DNA of 64,000 bases, from positions 36,368,540 to 36,432,539 of the forward strand of contig NC_087063.1 of the NCBI RefSeq assembly GCF_963678635.1. Reading direction: 5' to 3'. Positions 11,296 through 21,283 of this stretch are shown in pieces. A model generated the notes under the pieces. The model saw only the letters and a program-made list of their open reading frames with translations. It made no database searches and was not told the DNA's origin. The position numbers were made by a program, and so were the translations under genes. Numbering within the stretch: position 1 is the first letter of the stretch; each line of letters opens with the position of its first letter. Source of the stretch: Symsagittifera roscoffensis. Lineage: Eukaryota > Xenacoelomorpha > Acoela > Convolutidae.

Positions 11296-12331
11296 GTTAC
11301 GATTGGTTACTAATACTGGGCAATTAAACCTGAAGGTATATAGTTGATGTGCCATTCGACCAGAATGCTGAGGAATTTTATTCGCAATAAACGGGCGTAC
11401 GATACGTTGGAAAAGAAAATTAACAACGTTAATCAAGTTCATGAACGAACGCAAAACTTTTTTTTTCAAGATTACGAAATTATTTTTCAAATTTCGAGTT
11501 CAGCGTGCATGACACGTAACATTTTTGGTTTTGCAAAAAAAAAATGAAAATGCAAGAAAAAACAGAGTAACAATTTTTGTTGTGAAAAAAAACAGCAGAC
11601 ATTGAGCAACGAAGATAGGAAAGTAAATAACGAACAACCCATTTTCGAAAGAAATTTTCCGAGTCGTAACGATTGTACAGTTAATCGTTTATAGAAGTGT
11701 TCTAACGATCGGGAAGGCTATGAAACGAAGACCATGAAATCGGAAAGATCTCTCGCTATATTGCGAAAATTTTAATTTCCCGGAATATCCTGAATTTACT
11801 TTAATAATATCCAAAATCATTTCCAGATCATCAGAAGTTGAGAGTTGAGGGAAAAGGTCGATCCATCTCCGATGGATAGACTGATTTTCTCTTGTGTAAC
11901 AAAACAAAAAAACAATGAAATTTTTTTAAAAAAATCTAGGAGTTGAGGGAAAGGGTCGATCCATCTCCGATGGATAGGATGATTTCTCTAGTATACAAAA
12001 ACAAAAACAATAGTGACCTGAAGGTCTTGGAATAATGAGACCCAGTCATGAGCTCAAAATTTTACATGTAAGTTGAGTTAAAGTGCGCGTACCAGATGAT
12101 AGCCTATCAGCAAAAACGACTTCGATGACGCGATCTTAGGATAACCACAATAGATTGGCTATGGTAGAGATGGTTAGAGCGTAAAGCTCTATTCAGATGG
12201 TAGTAAATCTTTTTAGGATTATGATTTACTTTCTGTCGGTATGTACTTCCGGGCTAATATTACATTAAAAAACATCATGTTTATGAATATTCCGTTTCGA
12301 ATCTTGAGCTCTAATTCTAATGAAAAGTTTA
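11296..12331 (+). repeat. Family D monomer (D2), 1036 bp
   Basis: Nearly identical to D3; only a few indels in A-runs and single bases were noticed. It includes a tRNA-D-arm-like motif (GGTAGAGATGGTTAGAGCG) and, about 130 bp later, a B-box-like GTTTCGAATC. No protein family is recognised. Confidence 0.9.
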
Positions 12332-13318
12332 GTTACGATTGGTTACTAATACTGGGCAATTAAACCTGAAGGTATATAGTTGATGTGCCATTCGACCAGA
12401 ATGCTGAGGAATTTTATTCGCAATAAACGGGCGTACGATACGTTGGAAAAGAAAATTAACAACGTTAATCAAGTTCATGAACGAACGCAAAACTTTTTTT
12501 TTCAAGATTACGAAATTATTTTTCAAATTTCGAGTTCAGCGTGCATGACACGTAACATTTTTGGTTTTGCAAAAAAAAATGAAAATGCAAGAAAAAACAG
12601 TAACAATTTTTGTTGTGAAAAAAAACAGCAGACATTGAGCAACGAAGATAGGAAAGTAAATAACGAACAACCCATTTTCGAAAGAAATTTTCCGAGTCGT
12701 AACGATTGTACAGTTAATCGTTTATAGAAGTGTTCTAACGATCGGGAAGGCTATGAAACGAAGACCATGAAATCGGAAAGATCTCTCGCTATATTGCGAA
12801 AATTTTAATTTCCCGGAATATCCTGAATTTACTTTAATAATATCCAAAATCATTTCCAGATCATCAGAAGTTGAGAGTTGAGGGAAAAGGTCGATCCATC
12901 TCCGATGGATAGACTGATTTTCTCTTGTGTAACAAAACAAAAAAACAATGAAATTTTTTTAAAAAAATCTAGGAGTTGAGGGAAAGGGTCGATCCATCTC
13001 CGATGGATAGGATGATTTCTCTAGTATACAAAAACAAAAACAATAGTGACCTGAAGGTCTTGGAATAATGAGACCCAGTCATGAGCTCAAAATTTTACAT
13101 GTAAGTTGAGTTAAAGTGCGCGTACCAGATGATAGCCTATCAGCAAAAACGACTTCGATGACGCGATCTTAGGAGAACCACAATAGATTGGCTATGGTAG
13201 AGATGGTTAGAGCGTAAAGCTCTATTCAGATGGTAGTAAATCTTTTTAGGATCTAGATTTACTTTCTGTCGGTATGGACTTCTGGGCTAATGTTACATTA
13301 AAAAACATCATGTTTATG
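12332..13318 (+). repeat. Family D monomer (D3), next to LINE relic C
   Basis: Near-identical to D2 until about 13310, where it runs into family C at 'catgtttatgaatattccatgagg'. The same D-to-C junction recurs near 48301. It holds the longest version of the family's open frame (12380-12727, 115 codons, rich in Asn/Lys/Phe, ending FPSRNDCTVNRL). That frame resembles no family I know, and its middle part is out of phase in other copies. Confidence 0.9.
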
Positions 13319-15073
13319 AATATTCCATGAGGAAACATTTTTAATTAGGTTAGGTATGGTCGAGAAACCAAAATTCAATGTCATTTCAGTACAAAATCCA
13401 ATATATTCGTAACCAAAGTTTTTAAAGGTAGTGGAAGTTGTATCAGGGTTGTTAGAGCTGAGAACAACCTCTGGCGCTTCTAACTGCGGATGATATCTGA
13501 TGACTTGCTAATCTTTGTCATCGAGACTTGCAGCCAATTTGATGTATTTCAGGAAGTTTAAAAAATACAATTAAATTATACTTGATATCAGCAGCGTGCA
13601 ACCAAACATTGTGGAAATGAAGCGCCTGGGAAAGTTTGATAAAAAACTGGATCTAGTCCAAAACGAATTTGGCAAAAGTCAAAATTCATCATGCGATGAG
13701 ACTTATCCTCGTAAAAAGTATTTTAAAAAAAAAGACAACAGTCTGATAGAGAAATCTTTCTGTAAGTTAGCATAAAAGGACTAAGTAGGACGCAACAAAA
13801 AAGCAACATCTCAAGAATGATTTGGTTTTTTAACTGATGGCCTACCAAAAGAGAATTAGAGCAAGAGCATTTCAAAATGACAACATTGAAGTAGATATAA
13901 GCAAAGAAACTTTTGATTAAGATTTTTTCTAAATGTACTGCAACTAAATGCAAGAATTTGATGGATGAACTAAACACTGGACAAGCATTATCTCTTTCAA
14001 CTTTAGTGTAGACGGATTTGCGAAGCATGGATGAATGAACAAACAGAATCATTGAAGCGACTGCTCGATGATCAGAACAAATACAGATCAATTAGATTAA
14101 CAAATAACAATGCAAACCCTCATGGGGGTTCTCTCATTGCATTTAACAACACATTCGCCGCGGAAAAAGTAATGAAAAAATCTCCAGCGAGAAATTCACC
14201 ACCGGAGTCTTCTACGATGCTTTTAATTGTAGTCCTTATAATTACTCGGCCGCCATTTTTAGCACTTAACTTGTATCTTTTCATCACCTTTTAGTTCAAA
14301 TTTTATGGTTACTTCAGCTTCCCGGAAAAAACTAAGAAACCCTGACTTAATAAACGAGGAAGAACAAGTAGTTTTCGACACCATCAACTAAGCAATTTCA
14401 GACAGAGGGTAATTTCACCGGCATGGGGAAACAACTTGTTGGACGAGGCGTTTCGCAAGAAAAGCAACGTATATGCGCAAAATGAGTACTTTTTTGATGA
14501 CCTATATGACTGCTCAGACCACCGATTTGTCGACCTTCTTGTCAAAAGAGAACACAAAGAAGCTAAATTGGTCACCGATAAGTGTCCTAGCTACGTAAAA
14601 CCGAGTTCGAAGTTATCAAAGGGAAAAGAATTTTCGACGAAACTTAATGACAAAAAATTTTTTCATCAATTTTTTCATCTAACCTGCTAAGAATTATATA
14701 AAGGATATTCAAGATTTGTATGACTATTCCCAAGGAGTCATTGAAATCCACGATCCTACAGAAGCTGTTCATCGACAGCGCTTAACTTACCACCATGGAC
14801 AACTCAAAACACAACTAAGTTTCTGTAAAAAAAGCACTTTCATACGCAGTCACTTAGCGCACAGCCGACAAGTTACCGCGAAAACACCATAGCACAACTG
14901 GAACACCAGTCATCCAGTCGAGTGGAAACGATCGTCTGAAGTATCAGCATGCTCTGCTGATTACCAAAAAACTCTGACCTAAAATACAAACAATTGAACA
15001 ACCTCAATATATCTGCATCCCAGCCAAGATGAAAGACAAACGGCATCATCGCTTCTAAGAGCCTTGAGGAAAA
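13319..15073 (+). mobile_element. Decayed CR1-like LINE relic (family C, ORF1 end + endonuclease)
   Basis: The conceptual peptides carry LINE signatures in order. First comes EMKRLGKFDKK (about 13617-13650), like the RRM-type part of CR1 ORF1. Then HGGSLIAFNN (about 14120-14150) matches the APE-endonuclease HGGVLIAV block. Then CSDHRFVDLLV (about 14512-14545) matches the SDH block. Several frames are needed, so the element is dead. From about 14690 it jumps to the extreme 3' end seen in family B ('ggcatcat..agccttgaggaaaag'), without a reverse transcriptase, so an internal deletion is likely. The CR1-like element at 15074-20085 is inserted just after this 3' end. Confidence 0.7.
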
Positions 15074-15099
15074 GTAGTAGTAGTAGTAGTAGTAGTAGA
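15074..15099 (-). repeat. (CTA)n 3' tail of LINE-1
   Basis: About eight TAG/CTA triplets form the 3' terminus of the element, replacing a poly(A) tail. Short microsatellite-like 3' ends are typical of the CR1 clade. Confidence 0.85.
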
Positions 15100-15106
15100 G
15101 GCTTTA

Positions 15107-15120
15107 GGGCTCATTGGCCC
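15107..15120 (-). promoter_or_regulatory. 3'-terminal hairpin of LINE-1
   Basis: GGGC-CAATGA-GCCC (minus strand) can form a 4-bp GC stem with a 6-nt loop directly before the (CTA)n tail and after the ORF2 stop at 15136. In CR1/L2-type LINEs a 3' stem-loop is bound by the reverse transcriptase. That role here is inferred. Confidence 0.5.
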
Positions 15121-15135
15121 AGGGGTGTCAACCCT

Positions 15136-18016
15136 TCAGTTTTCAGCTGGCATGAGTTTTTGGTAGGGGTTACACGATCCACAGGAACACAGTACACGCC
15201 AGGTGCATGTGTCTAGCTGATTGTAACTGTTTTCAAAGTAGTTGAAGTAACTTTCTGTCAGTTGTTTTTTCGTCGGGTTGTCGCGAAACTGTTTGTGGAG
15301 TATATTGAAAAGTTTCGGGGCTCTCGTCCAGAAATTTTCGTCTGTTTTGCTGATGCGGTTTTTGTTGAGCTCGAATTCGCTGCACTGTCTCGTGGTGCTT
15401 TCTCTCAGTGGTATTGGAATTGAATCTTCACTGACGCTGTATTTACCGTCCATGACCGATTGAAGAAACAGTATATCATGGAGTTCGATGTACATTGAGA
15501 GTGGTAAGATCTTCAGGGTACGTAGTCTCTCTTTGTATCCGATGGAGTAGTTAAGTATCCATGTAGTAGCTTTTTGTTGAACTCTTTCGATTTCCCGCAT
15601 TTCGGTTTTTGATGGGTACCATACCTTCGATGCATAGGAAATGACAGGGACGATGTAACCTACATAGGCGTTCAATTTTGTTTCGAGATTTGCATAGCAT
15701 GAGATGTTACGTTTGAGGTTGAAGAAGGCTCGCCATGCTTTACCGGTCCTACGTTTAATGTTTTCGTTCCACGAGATGTTTTTTGTCATTATCACTCCTA
15801 GGTCTTTCTGGGAGTTGACAGTGCCTAGTTTCACGCCTTTTGAACTCACAGGCTCTGTATTTCCTTTAATGCGTAGTGCCTTCTTTTTCCCATATTTAGT
15901 ACCATTTGGTTTTTGAGACTCCACTTTTCAATTTCCGTTCCGAGGACAATTGCTTCTTCGTAGTTCTTTGCAATTACTTTAAAGTCGTCGGCGTAGCCAA
16001 AAGAAGTGCTCGGTTTGACTGATTCTGGAAGATCGTTAACGTATATCAGGAACATGAGCGGACCTAGTATTGAACCCTGTGGTACTCCACTTGTTACTGG
16101 CGTGACTGGAGATTTGCTTCTATCAATTTTAATACATTGTTTTCGTGCTGTTAGGTAGCTGGCTAGTAAATCAAGGATTTTCCCGCCAATTCCCATTTCT
16201 GCAATTTTGGATATCAGTGGTTGATGTGGGACCTTGTCAACGGCTTTACTGAAGTCTACGTATAGGACCCATAGTTCAGCGTTTTCTTTGATGTCGTTTT
16301 CCAGATAAATTTCGTTCAGAAACAACAGAAGTTGTATGATCGCTGATCTGTTTTTTCTGAAACCGAACTGTGCTGGGTGTAGTTTAGTTTCGATTGTTGG
16401 ATATAATCGGTCGAAGAGTATTTTTTCAAATACCTTTGATACATTTGCCAAAAGACTGATGGGTCTGTATTGCGATATGTCTGCCTTGTTGTTTTCTTTA
16501 AAGACTGGTGTTATTTCACTGGTTTTCCATCGGCGTGGAAATGATCCTTTATTAATGCAGGCTTGAAAAATGAGCTTTAGAGATTTTGCGAGTGATGTCG
16601 CGTGTTTCAGGATAATGTTTCCAATGTTGTCCGGACCGTATGCTTTTTTGTTTTCAGTGATTGGAGGCATCTGGTTATTTCTTCCTCGGATAGTTTCAGG
16701 TGGTTTGTTTCTGATTTTATGTAAGTTTGTTTGCCGGTTAGTTCACCTTGTTTGCTGAAAACTTGGGTGAAAAATTTGTTAAACAGAGAACATTTTTGTT
16801 CATTGTTTACTGCTGTTTCAGTTGTGTCCGGTGATTGATTAAGGAACATTTCGTCTGGTAGGGGATGCTTTTTGTGTATCGATTTCAAGTATTTCTGAAG
16901 ATCAGACATGCGGCGGCTCTTGAATACTTTAGCTTCGAATATGGCTTGATCCATTTTGATTTCTTCGTTCAGGCTTTTTTCAGCTTTTTTGTTTTTCATG
17001 AGTAGCGAGAGTGAGTTTGCTTTTGCGTATTTACGCTTCATTGTCGCGACTATCTTCATTTGATGTGAGGTGGATGATCTAATCCAGGGTGGAATTTCTG
17101 CCCTGTGTTTGGTGACTCGGGGTATTTTTTCGTCGATGATGTTCTCAAGCCATTTGTACCACTGTAACAGTAGGACGTCAATGTTGCTGTAGCAGTATGG
17201 TGTAAATGGCTGGCTGACGATTTGTTTGTTGAAATCATCCCAGTCGGTTTTCTGGTATGCGCGTTTAATAGCTGGGGTTGTTATTTTGCTCAAAGTTGGT
17301 AGGGACAAATAAGTTTTGTATGCGTGATGATCGGAACACTTTTTTCCGTTTGATGAGTATTGTGCTTCTAGTGCTGAGTCGATAGCCGAACTTAGCACAA
17401 GAGTCGGGTCAGAGGCAAGGAATACATCGAGGCTCTTGCCTTCGTGGCACGTGATTAGCTGATGTAGATCGTACTTTTCTGAAGTGTCCAGTATGTTGGC
17501 TTCGTATTCGTCGTTTGAGTTTAGGCTGTCCCAGTTTGCTTCTGCAAGATTTATATCTCCGGTTAGGATGAGTTGCGATGAGTTGTCACTAAGCGAGTCA
17601 TGAAGCTGTTTTAAGACGTCTTTTATGTTGTCGGGAGATGCTCTATACGGGCTGTTTTTGGGGGGATTGTAGAAGCAGCAGATTACTATCTGCTTCTGAC
17701 GAGATTTGATTTCGATGGCAGCACATTCTAGTTCGGTTTTGAGTTCTATTCTGCTATGAGTTAAACCTTTCACTGCAATGAGGACTCCGCCGTGCTTAGT
17801 GTTCTGACCCGTGTTGGGTCGATCTGTTCTGTGTATTGTGTAGTTTGATAGAAAGAGGGCCTCGTCTGGTACTGCAGTTGTGAGCCATGTTTCAGTTAGA
17901 CAGATGATGTCGTAGTCGTTTGTAAGAACTGCATTTGCCAATGTCATGCGTCTACTAATGTCTAGCAGGCTCCTGACATTGAAATTTAGAATACTGAGCG
18001 AACTTTTAGTATGTAG
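15136..18016 (-). CDS. LINE-1 ORF2: APE endonuclease + reverse transcriptase (two frameshifts)
   Basis: Replicase of the element. It nicks target DNA and copies the RNA there. The frame is open right after the ORF1 stop (TGA 18019-18017). The first AUG is at 17947, but the conserved endonuclease start (NVRSLL) lies before it. Endonuclease motifs: NVRSL, TETWL, HGGVLIAVK, CCFYNPP, LTGDINL, CSDHHAYKTY. Reverse transcriptase: YRPISLL, YVDFSKAVDKV (motif A Asp present), SGVPQGSILGP, YADD (motif C, present). The C-terminal part continues to 15136 (...KDLGVIM..., VWYPSKTEM). Frame changes occur near 16640 and near 15900, seen as overlapping open stretches 17947-16607, 16670-15846 and 15924-15136. 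No other breaks were found in about 960 codons. Confidence 0.88.
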
Positions 18017-18919
18017 TCATTGTTCTGGTTCTGGCGGAACATATTCCCAGTTGTCTAGATTCTTGTCGTCAGTTTCGTTTGTGTTTTGTTGAAGCTTGAG
18101 GTTTCTGATTCGTAGACGTTTTTTGTCGTATTCGTTTTCGATCATCTTTCGGCGTAGTTTCAAAGCATCGTTTTCAATTTTTTGGTCTTCAGGGGATAGT
18201 TCCTTGCTCATATATACCTGTTTAGAGTAAGTTTTTAATTTGTATAGCGACAGCAGTATCAGCCGTCGATGGTGTTCGCTGGTTGTTTTGATTATGAGTG
18301 TTCTGTCTTTTTTGCCATCGTAGTTTCCCAATCGCCTTACATCATCGATCGGACAGTCGATTTTTAGGAATTCCAGAATACTTTTAACTTCCTTCACGTC
18401 GTGTTCGTACCGTTCTCTTGGCGATTTGGCCTTCGATTCTGCAATGCCTCGCACCCGTAATCCGTCGTAGTTTTTTTTCTTCTGGGTTTTTGGTTCTGAT
18501 GTTTTTGTTGTTCTGCTGGTGGTGAGTTCACTGTCAGGTCGTGGAGCCATCTCGGTTCTCAGGGAAGTTATCTGGTCCTTTATACCTTCGACGTTACCGA
18601 TGTTACTTGTCAGGGATTGAAGCTGATTTTTGACTTCTTCAACGCTCTCCACTATTGGCTTTATGTCGTTGTTTTCTCTGGTGGATGCAAGTTTGTCCAG
18701 CATGCGGTCCCTATGGTTTAGGCGGACACACGCGTTGCAGATAAGTAGGAGGTTTTGGCTGACCTCACTTATCCCGAAGATTGCTCGTTCACTCATTTCG
18801 GTGCACTTAGGGGTCAAGTGCATTGAGTCTCCGCATGAGACACATAGAAACACGGCATCCCGTGCCGTTATGGGATTTGTGCATGTTTTGCAGCAGTTTT
18901 TCGGTTTTGATGGCGCCAT
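18017..18919 (-). CDS. LINE-1 ORF1: PHD finger + RNA-binding domain protein
   Basis: Intact 300-residue nucleic-acid-binding protein of the retrotransposon. Residues ~9-62 are a PHD-like zinc finger (CCKTCTNP..., FLCVSC, H, C, LICNACV). Residues ~70-120 are likely coiled coil (VEEVKNQLQSL...). Residues ~150-235 look like the RRM-type domain of CR1/L1 ORF1 (LRVRGIAES, DVRRLGNYDGKKDRTLIIK), followed by a charged helix. PHD fingers in ORF1 are known for CR1-like LINEs. It ends ...PEPEQ then TGA CTA, and ORF2 follows in the same frame. The ATG at 18919 (MAPSKPKN) agrees with MAPIKRTN of the second LINE at 21335, supporting this start. Confidence 0.88.
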   Translation of the reverse strand: MAPSKPKNCCKTCTNPITARDAVFLCVSCGDSMHLTPKCTEMSERAIFGISEVSQNLLLICNACVRLNHRDRMLDKLASTRENNDIKPIVESVEEVKNQLQSLTSNIGNVEGIKDQITSLRTEMAPRPDSELTTSRTTKTSEPKTQKKKNYDGLRVRGIAESKAKSPRERYEHDVKEVKSILEFLKIDCPIDDVRRLGNYDGKKDRTLIIKTTSEHHRRLILLSLYKLKTYSKQVYMSKELSPEDQKIENDALKLRRKMIENEYDKKRLRIRNLKLQQNTNETDDKNLDNWEYVPPEPEQ

Positions 18920-18985
18920 TGTGGAATGTATTGGGGAAGTGGAATGTGTAGGAATAGAAAAAGGAATAGAAAAGAGACCCTTATC

Positions 18986-19290
18986 TCCTGCGCTTCGTAA
19001 GAAACTTAATTCCTACGATGCACTAGGGGTAAAGGCCTTGTTTGCAAAACGTGAGCTCCTACTATCCCGCGCTTTCTAAGAAACTTAATTCCCAAGAATG
19101 CACTGAGATTGTTGGAACACAGGTTGGAATTGACAAACCGGAGTTGAAATTACCCGCACTTCTTAAGAAAACTGAATTCCTATAGATGTACTGGGTTTAG
19201 TTCAACTCGGTTGGGTATATATCTACTTATGCTCTGACTTTCCCGCGCTTCCTAGGAAACTTAATTCCTATGGATGCACTGGGGCGGTTA
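18986..19290 (-). repeat. Four ~86-bp tandem repeats between two LINE-1 ORFs
   Basis: A ~48-bp core with the + strand wording CCCGCGCTTCCTAAGAAACT followed by TAATTCCTATGGATGCACTG recurs from 18986, 19065, 19152 and 19241 (spacing 79, 87 and 89 bp). The spacers are unrelated. It lies between the stop of the esterase-like ORF and the ATG of ORF1. Tandem monomers upstream of an ORF in a LINE are often promoter units (mouse L1 is an example). Here they would sit inside the element, so an internal promoter or a translation element are both possible. Confidence 0.85.
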
Positions 19291-19340
19291 GAATCACAAG
19301 TACTCAACAAGAATATAATTAAAGGCGAGGAGAGTCTTAC

Positions 19341-20042
19341 TTATTTTTGGAGTCCAAGGGCGATACGCTTCTTGAGCCTGTCCTTTTGTTTCTTGCTCAG
19401 CTTCTTATTGCTTTCTTTTGTGCTCTGGTCGCTTTCGATTCTTGACTTCTTGTTGTTCTTGTAGCTCAGTCTCTTCTTCCTGCTTTTCTTGAGTCCAGTA
19501 AGGTCTGATTTGTTTCGGATTATTGTATTAACGAGCCGCTTTTCAATGACAATGTCGGGATGGACTTTTGCGATTTCGTACTTAAGCTGGATATCCTTGC
19601 GTTTTCTACTGGATATGAGATCTCTAATGGCGTCAATTACCAAGATTCCGCTGGAGTTGAGCTCTTCGTAAATATCGCGTGTACCTTCTCTGCGAGTGTA
19701 GACGATGGCCTCTATCTTGTGGGTGTTGTTTAGATGCCTAAGCTCTTCGACTAGTTGAGATGGGGTGAGGGGGTGGAATTTTTTCGTTAATGGGTTGTAG
19801 TTACTTCGGTGTTTTTTCAGTGAGTTGTTTATTGTGTCATGCCAGATGACAAGATTTGATCGAAGTCGGAGCACACCCTGTCTTTTTACTAGATTTTGCA
19901 CTATCTTCAGAGGATTCTTTGAATAAGGGTTCAATGAAAGCCCGGAGATGGCTGTGGATTGTCTTGCAAATCGTAAACGTTCTCTGTGCCCCAGTGATGA
20001 CTTCAGATAATTCAGGGAGCTGGCCCCCACAAAATAAACCAT
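19341..20042 (-). CDS. LINE-1 5' ORF: SGNH-hydrolase (esterase)-like protein
   Basis: Intact 233-residue frame starting about 40 bp from the inferred 5' end of the element. It begins VYFVGASSLNYL, where GASS sits like the GDS block I of SGNH hydrolases. SGLSL follows, then LVIWHDTINNSL (block III-like), then IVYTRREGTRDIYEEL and a basic C-terminus (KKSRKKRLSYK, SKKQKDRLKKR). Esterase domains are known in ORF1 of some CR1-like LINEs (established for the clade). Having a separate esterase-like ORF in addition to a PHD ORF1 is less usual. The assignment is by motif only, and the catalytic His is not certain (HPD at about residue 165 is a candidate). A captured host gene is the alternative. Confidence 0.6.
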   Translation of the reverse strand: MVYFVGASSLNYLKSSLGHRERLRFARQSTAISGLSLNPYSKNPLKIVQNLVKRQGVLRLRSNLVIWHDTINNSLKKHRSNYNPLTKKFHPLTPSQLVEELRHLNNTHKIEAIVYTRREGTRDIYEELNSSGILVIDAIRDLISSRKRKDIQLKYEIAKVHPDIVIEKRLVNTIIRNKSDLTGLKKSRKKRLSYKNNKKSRIESDQSTKESNKKLSKKQKDRLKKRIALGLQK

Positions 20043-20086
20043 TTTGCATCATTCATCTGAAACTATTTAATAAGTCCCATCATGAA

Positions 20087-21283
20087 AATAAATCTGCTCG
20101 AGTTTTTTTTCAAAAAAGCTCTCAACCAAACTGTAGTTTAATGTTGATGACGTTACATGTGGAAAGTCTACTATCGAAAAAAGCTTGATGAACACAGAAC
20201 TGACCAATTAACGATGACCACACGATCTACCATCAATTTTCTTTCTGAAAACAGCTCAAAATATGGCAAATATATTCCACGTCAAAAAAAGATGATCGAA
20301 AGCCTGGAAAAAACACCGAGCTGCTGAAAAACAGTGGCCATTTTATGAAAACTTGAAGAAAAGATGAAAACTGAAGAAAAGATGACAGGCACAAAGTCGA
20401 TTACTGGAGACCCATATCCTTGATAAACTTTAAAAACTTCATAATCAAGCATCAAAATAGATTCTTCAAACACAGATAACTAGTCCAAACACACTTTAGC
20501 CTCTGAAGAAAAACTAGAGCTCTAGACAAAACACCAACAGCCAAGGTAGTTGTATTTTACCTGAATTTTTCCAAACCTTGTGGTAAAGTATCAAATTTTT
20601 AAAACTCCATGATGGCTGAAGAATTTGATGTTGGTCTCTACAAGAAAAACTAAACGACTCCCTTGGTGGCCTTTAAAAAATAAATGAAAATAGACATCAT
20701 CTAAGCTAAACGTAACAAGCGGTGGGCCAAAAGGATTCCTTTTGAGCCCGCTTCTTATCAGCTTTTTCAGTAAGTATCTCCTCGATGGCCTGAATTTATC
20801 TGATCCGTATATATACGCCAACCTTTTTAAATGCTGACAGTCATCATCTATCCAAAGGAAAACTTGCCCTTTCCGCAAGATGTCCCTTGCTCTCGAGAAG
20901 TGTTCACAATTAGTTTTCAGTGGTAAGCTTCAGAGTATGCAACTGGCTGGTTGAATATTGAAATCAGATGTTGAATCTAAAGAACTGGGAGTAATAATTG
21001 ACTCGCAACTATCTCAAATCAAACACGTAAACACGAGACAAGCAAAAACAAAACAAAAAACATTCTATCTTGTTTCGCGCAACATTATGTGCCGGACAGC
21101 GCCGCTGATTAAATAAGGCCATTACACGTCCACCATAATGCCAACTACGACGTATGGGTTATCCTGTATCCATCCGAGGACACAAGAGCTCACGCATTGA
21201 TAAATGGCAAACGGCGTCAACGCGGTTAAAAGCCTTGAGGAAAAGTAAATCAGCTCAAAATTTTTTCTCATTAGGTGTTACAA
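20087..21283 (+). repeat. Family B unit, type II (LINE RT remnant)
   Basis: About 1.2 kb tandem-array unit derived from the 3' half of a CR1-like ORF2. It opens with 'aatgttgatgacgttac...' (VDDV.FAKSTIE..L). The RT motifs follow as VVVFYLNFSK, GIPFEP and YIYANLFK, then the 3' RT region (MSLALEKCSQLVFSG, LGVIIDS) and the 3' end 'ccttgaggaaaagtaaatcagctc'. Both catalytic-motif sites are changed from Asp. Bounded by LINE-1 on the left and LINE-2 on the right, both inserted at the unit ends. Confidence 0.85.

Larger units (their letters stand above)
15074..20085 (-). mobile_element. CR1-like LINE, almost whole (LINE-1 of this window)
   Basis: Five-kb non-LTR retrotransposon. 5' to 3' on the minus strand: ~40-bp leader, esterase-like ORF, a block of ~86-bp tandem repeats, PHD-finger ORF1, EN-RT ORF2, a short 3' end with a hairpin, and a (CTA)n tail. 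Its ends are defined by the interrupted host sequence. The left flank ends ...CCTTGAGGAAAAGTA and the right flank resumes with the next bases of a family B boundary (aaatctgctc... against aaatcagctc... elsewhere). ORF2 shows only two frame breaks and all catalytic motifs are kept, so the copy is young. CR1 assignment rests on the PHD/esterase ORFs, EN and RT motifs and the microsatellite tail. Confidence 0.9.

Noticed and set aside
11320-11345. Minus strand of family D reads GGTTTAATTGCCCAGTATTAG, resembling nematode spliced leaders SL1/SL2, in ~1-kb tandem repeats
   Set aside because: No proper GT donor directly after it, no Sm-binding site of the AATTTTTGG type and no SL RNA stem-loops downstream. 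D0/D1 also vary at key bases. Chance similarity is likelier.
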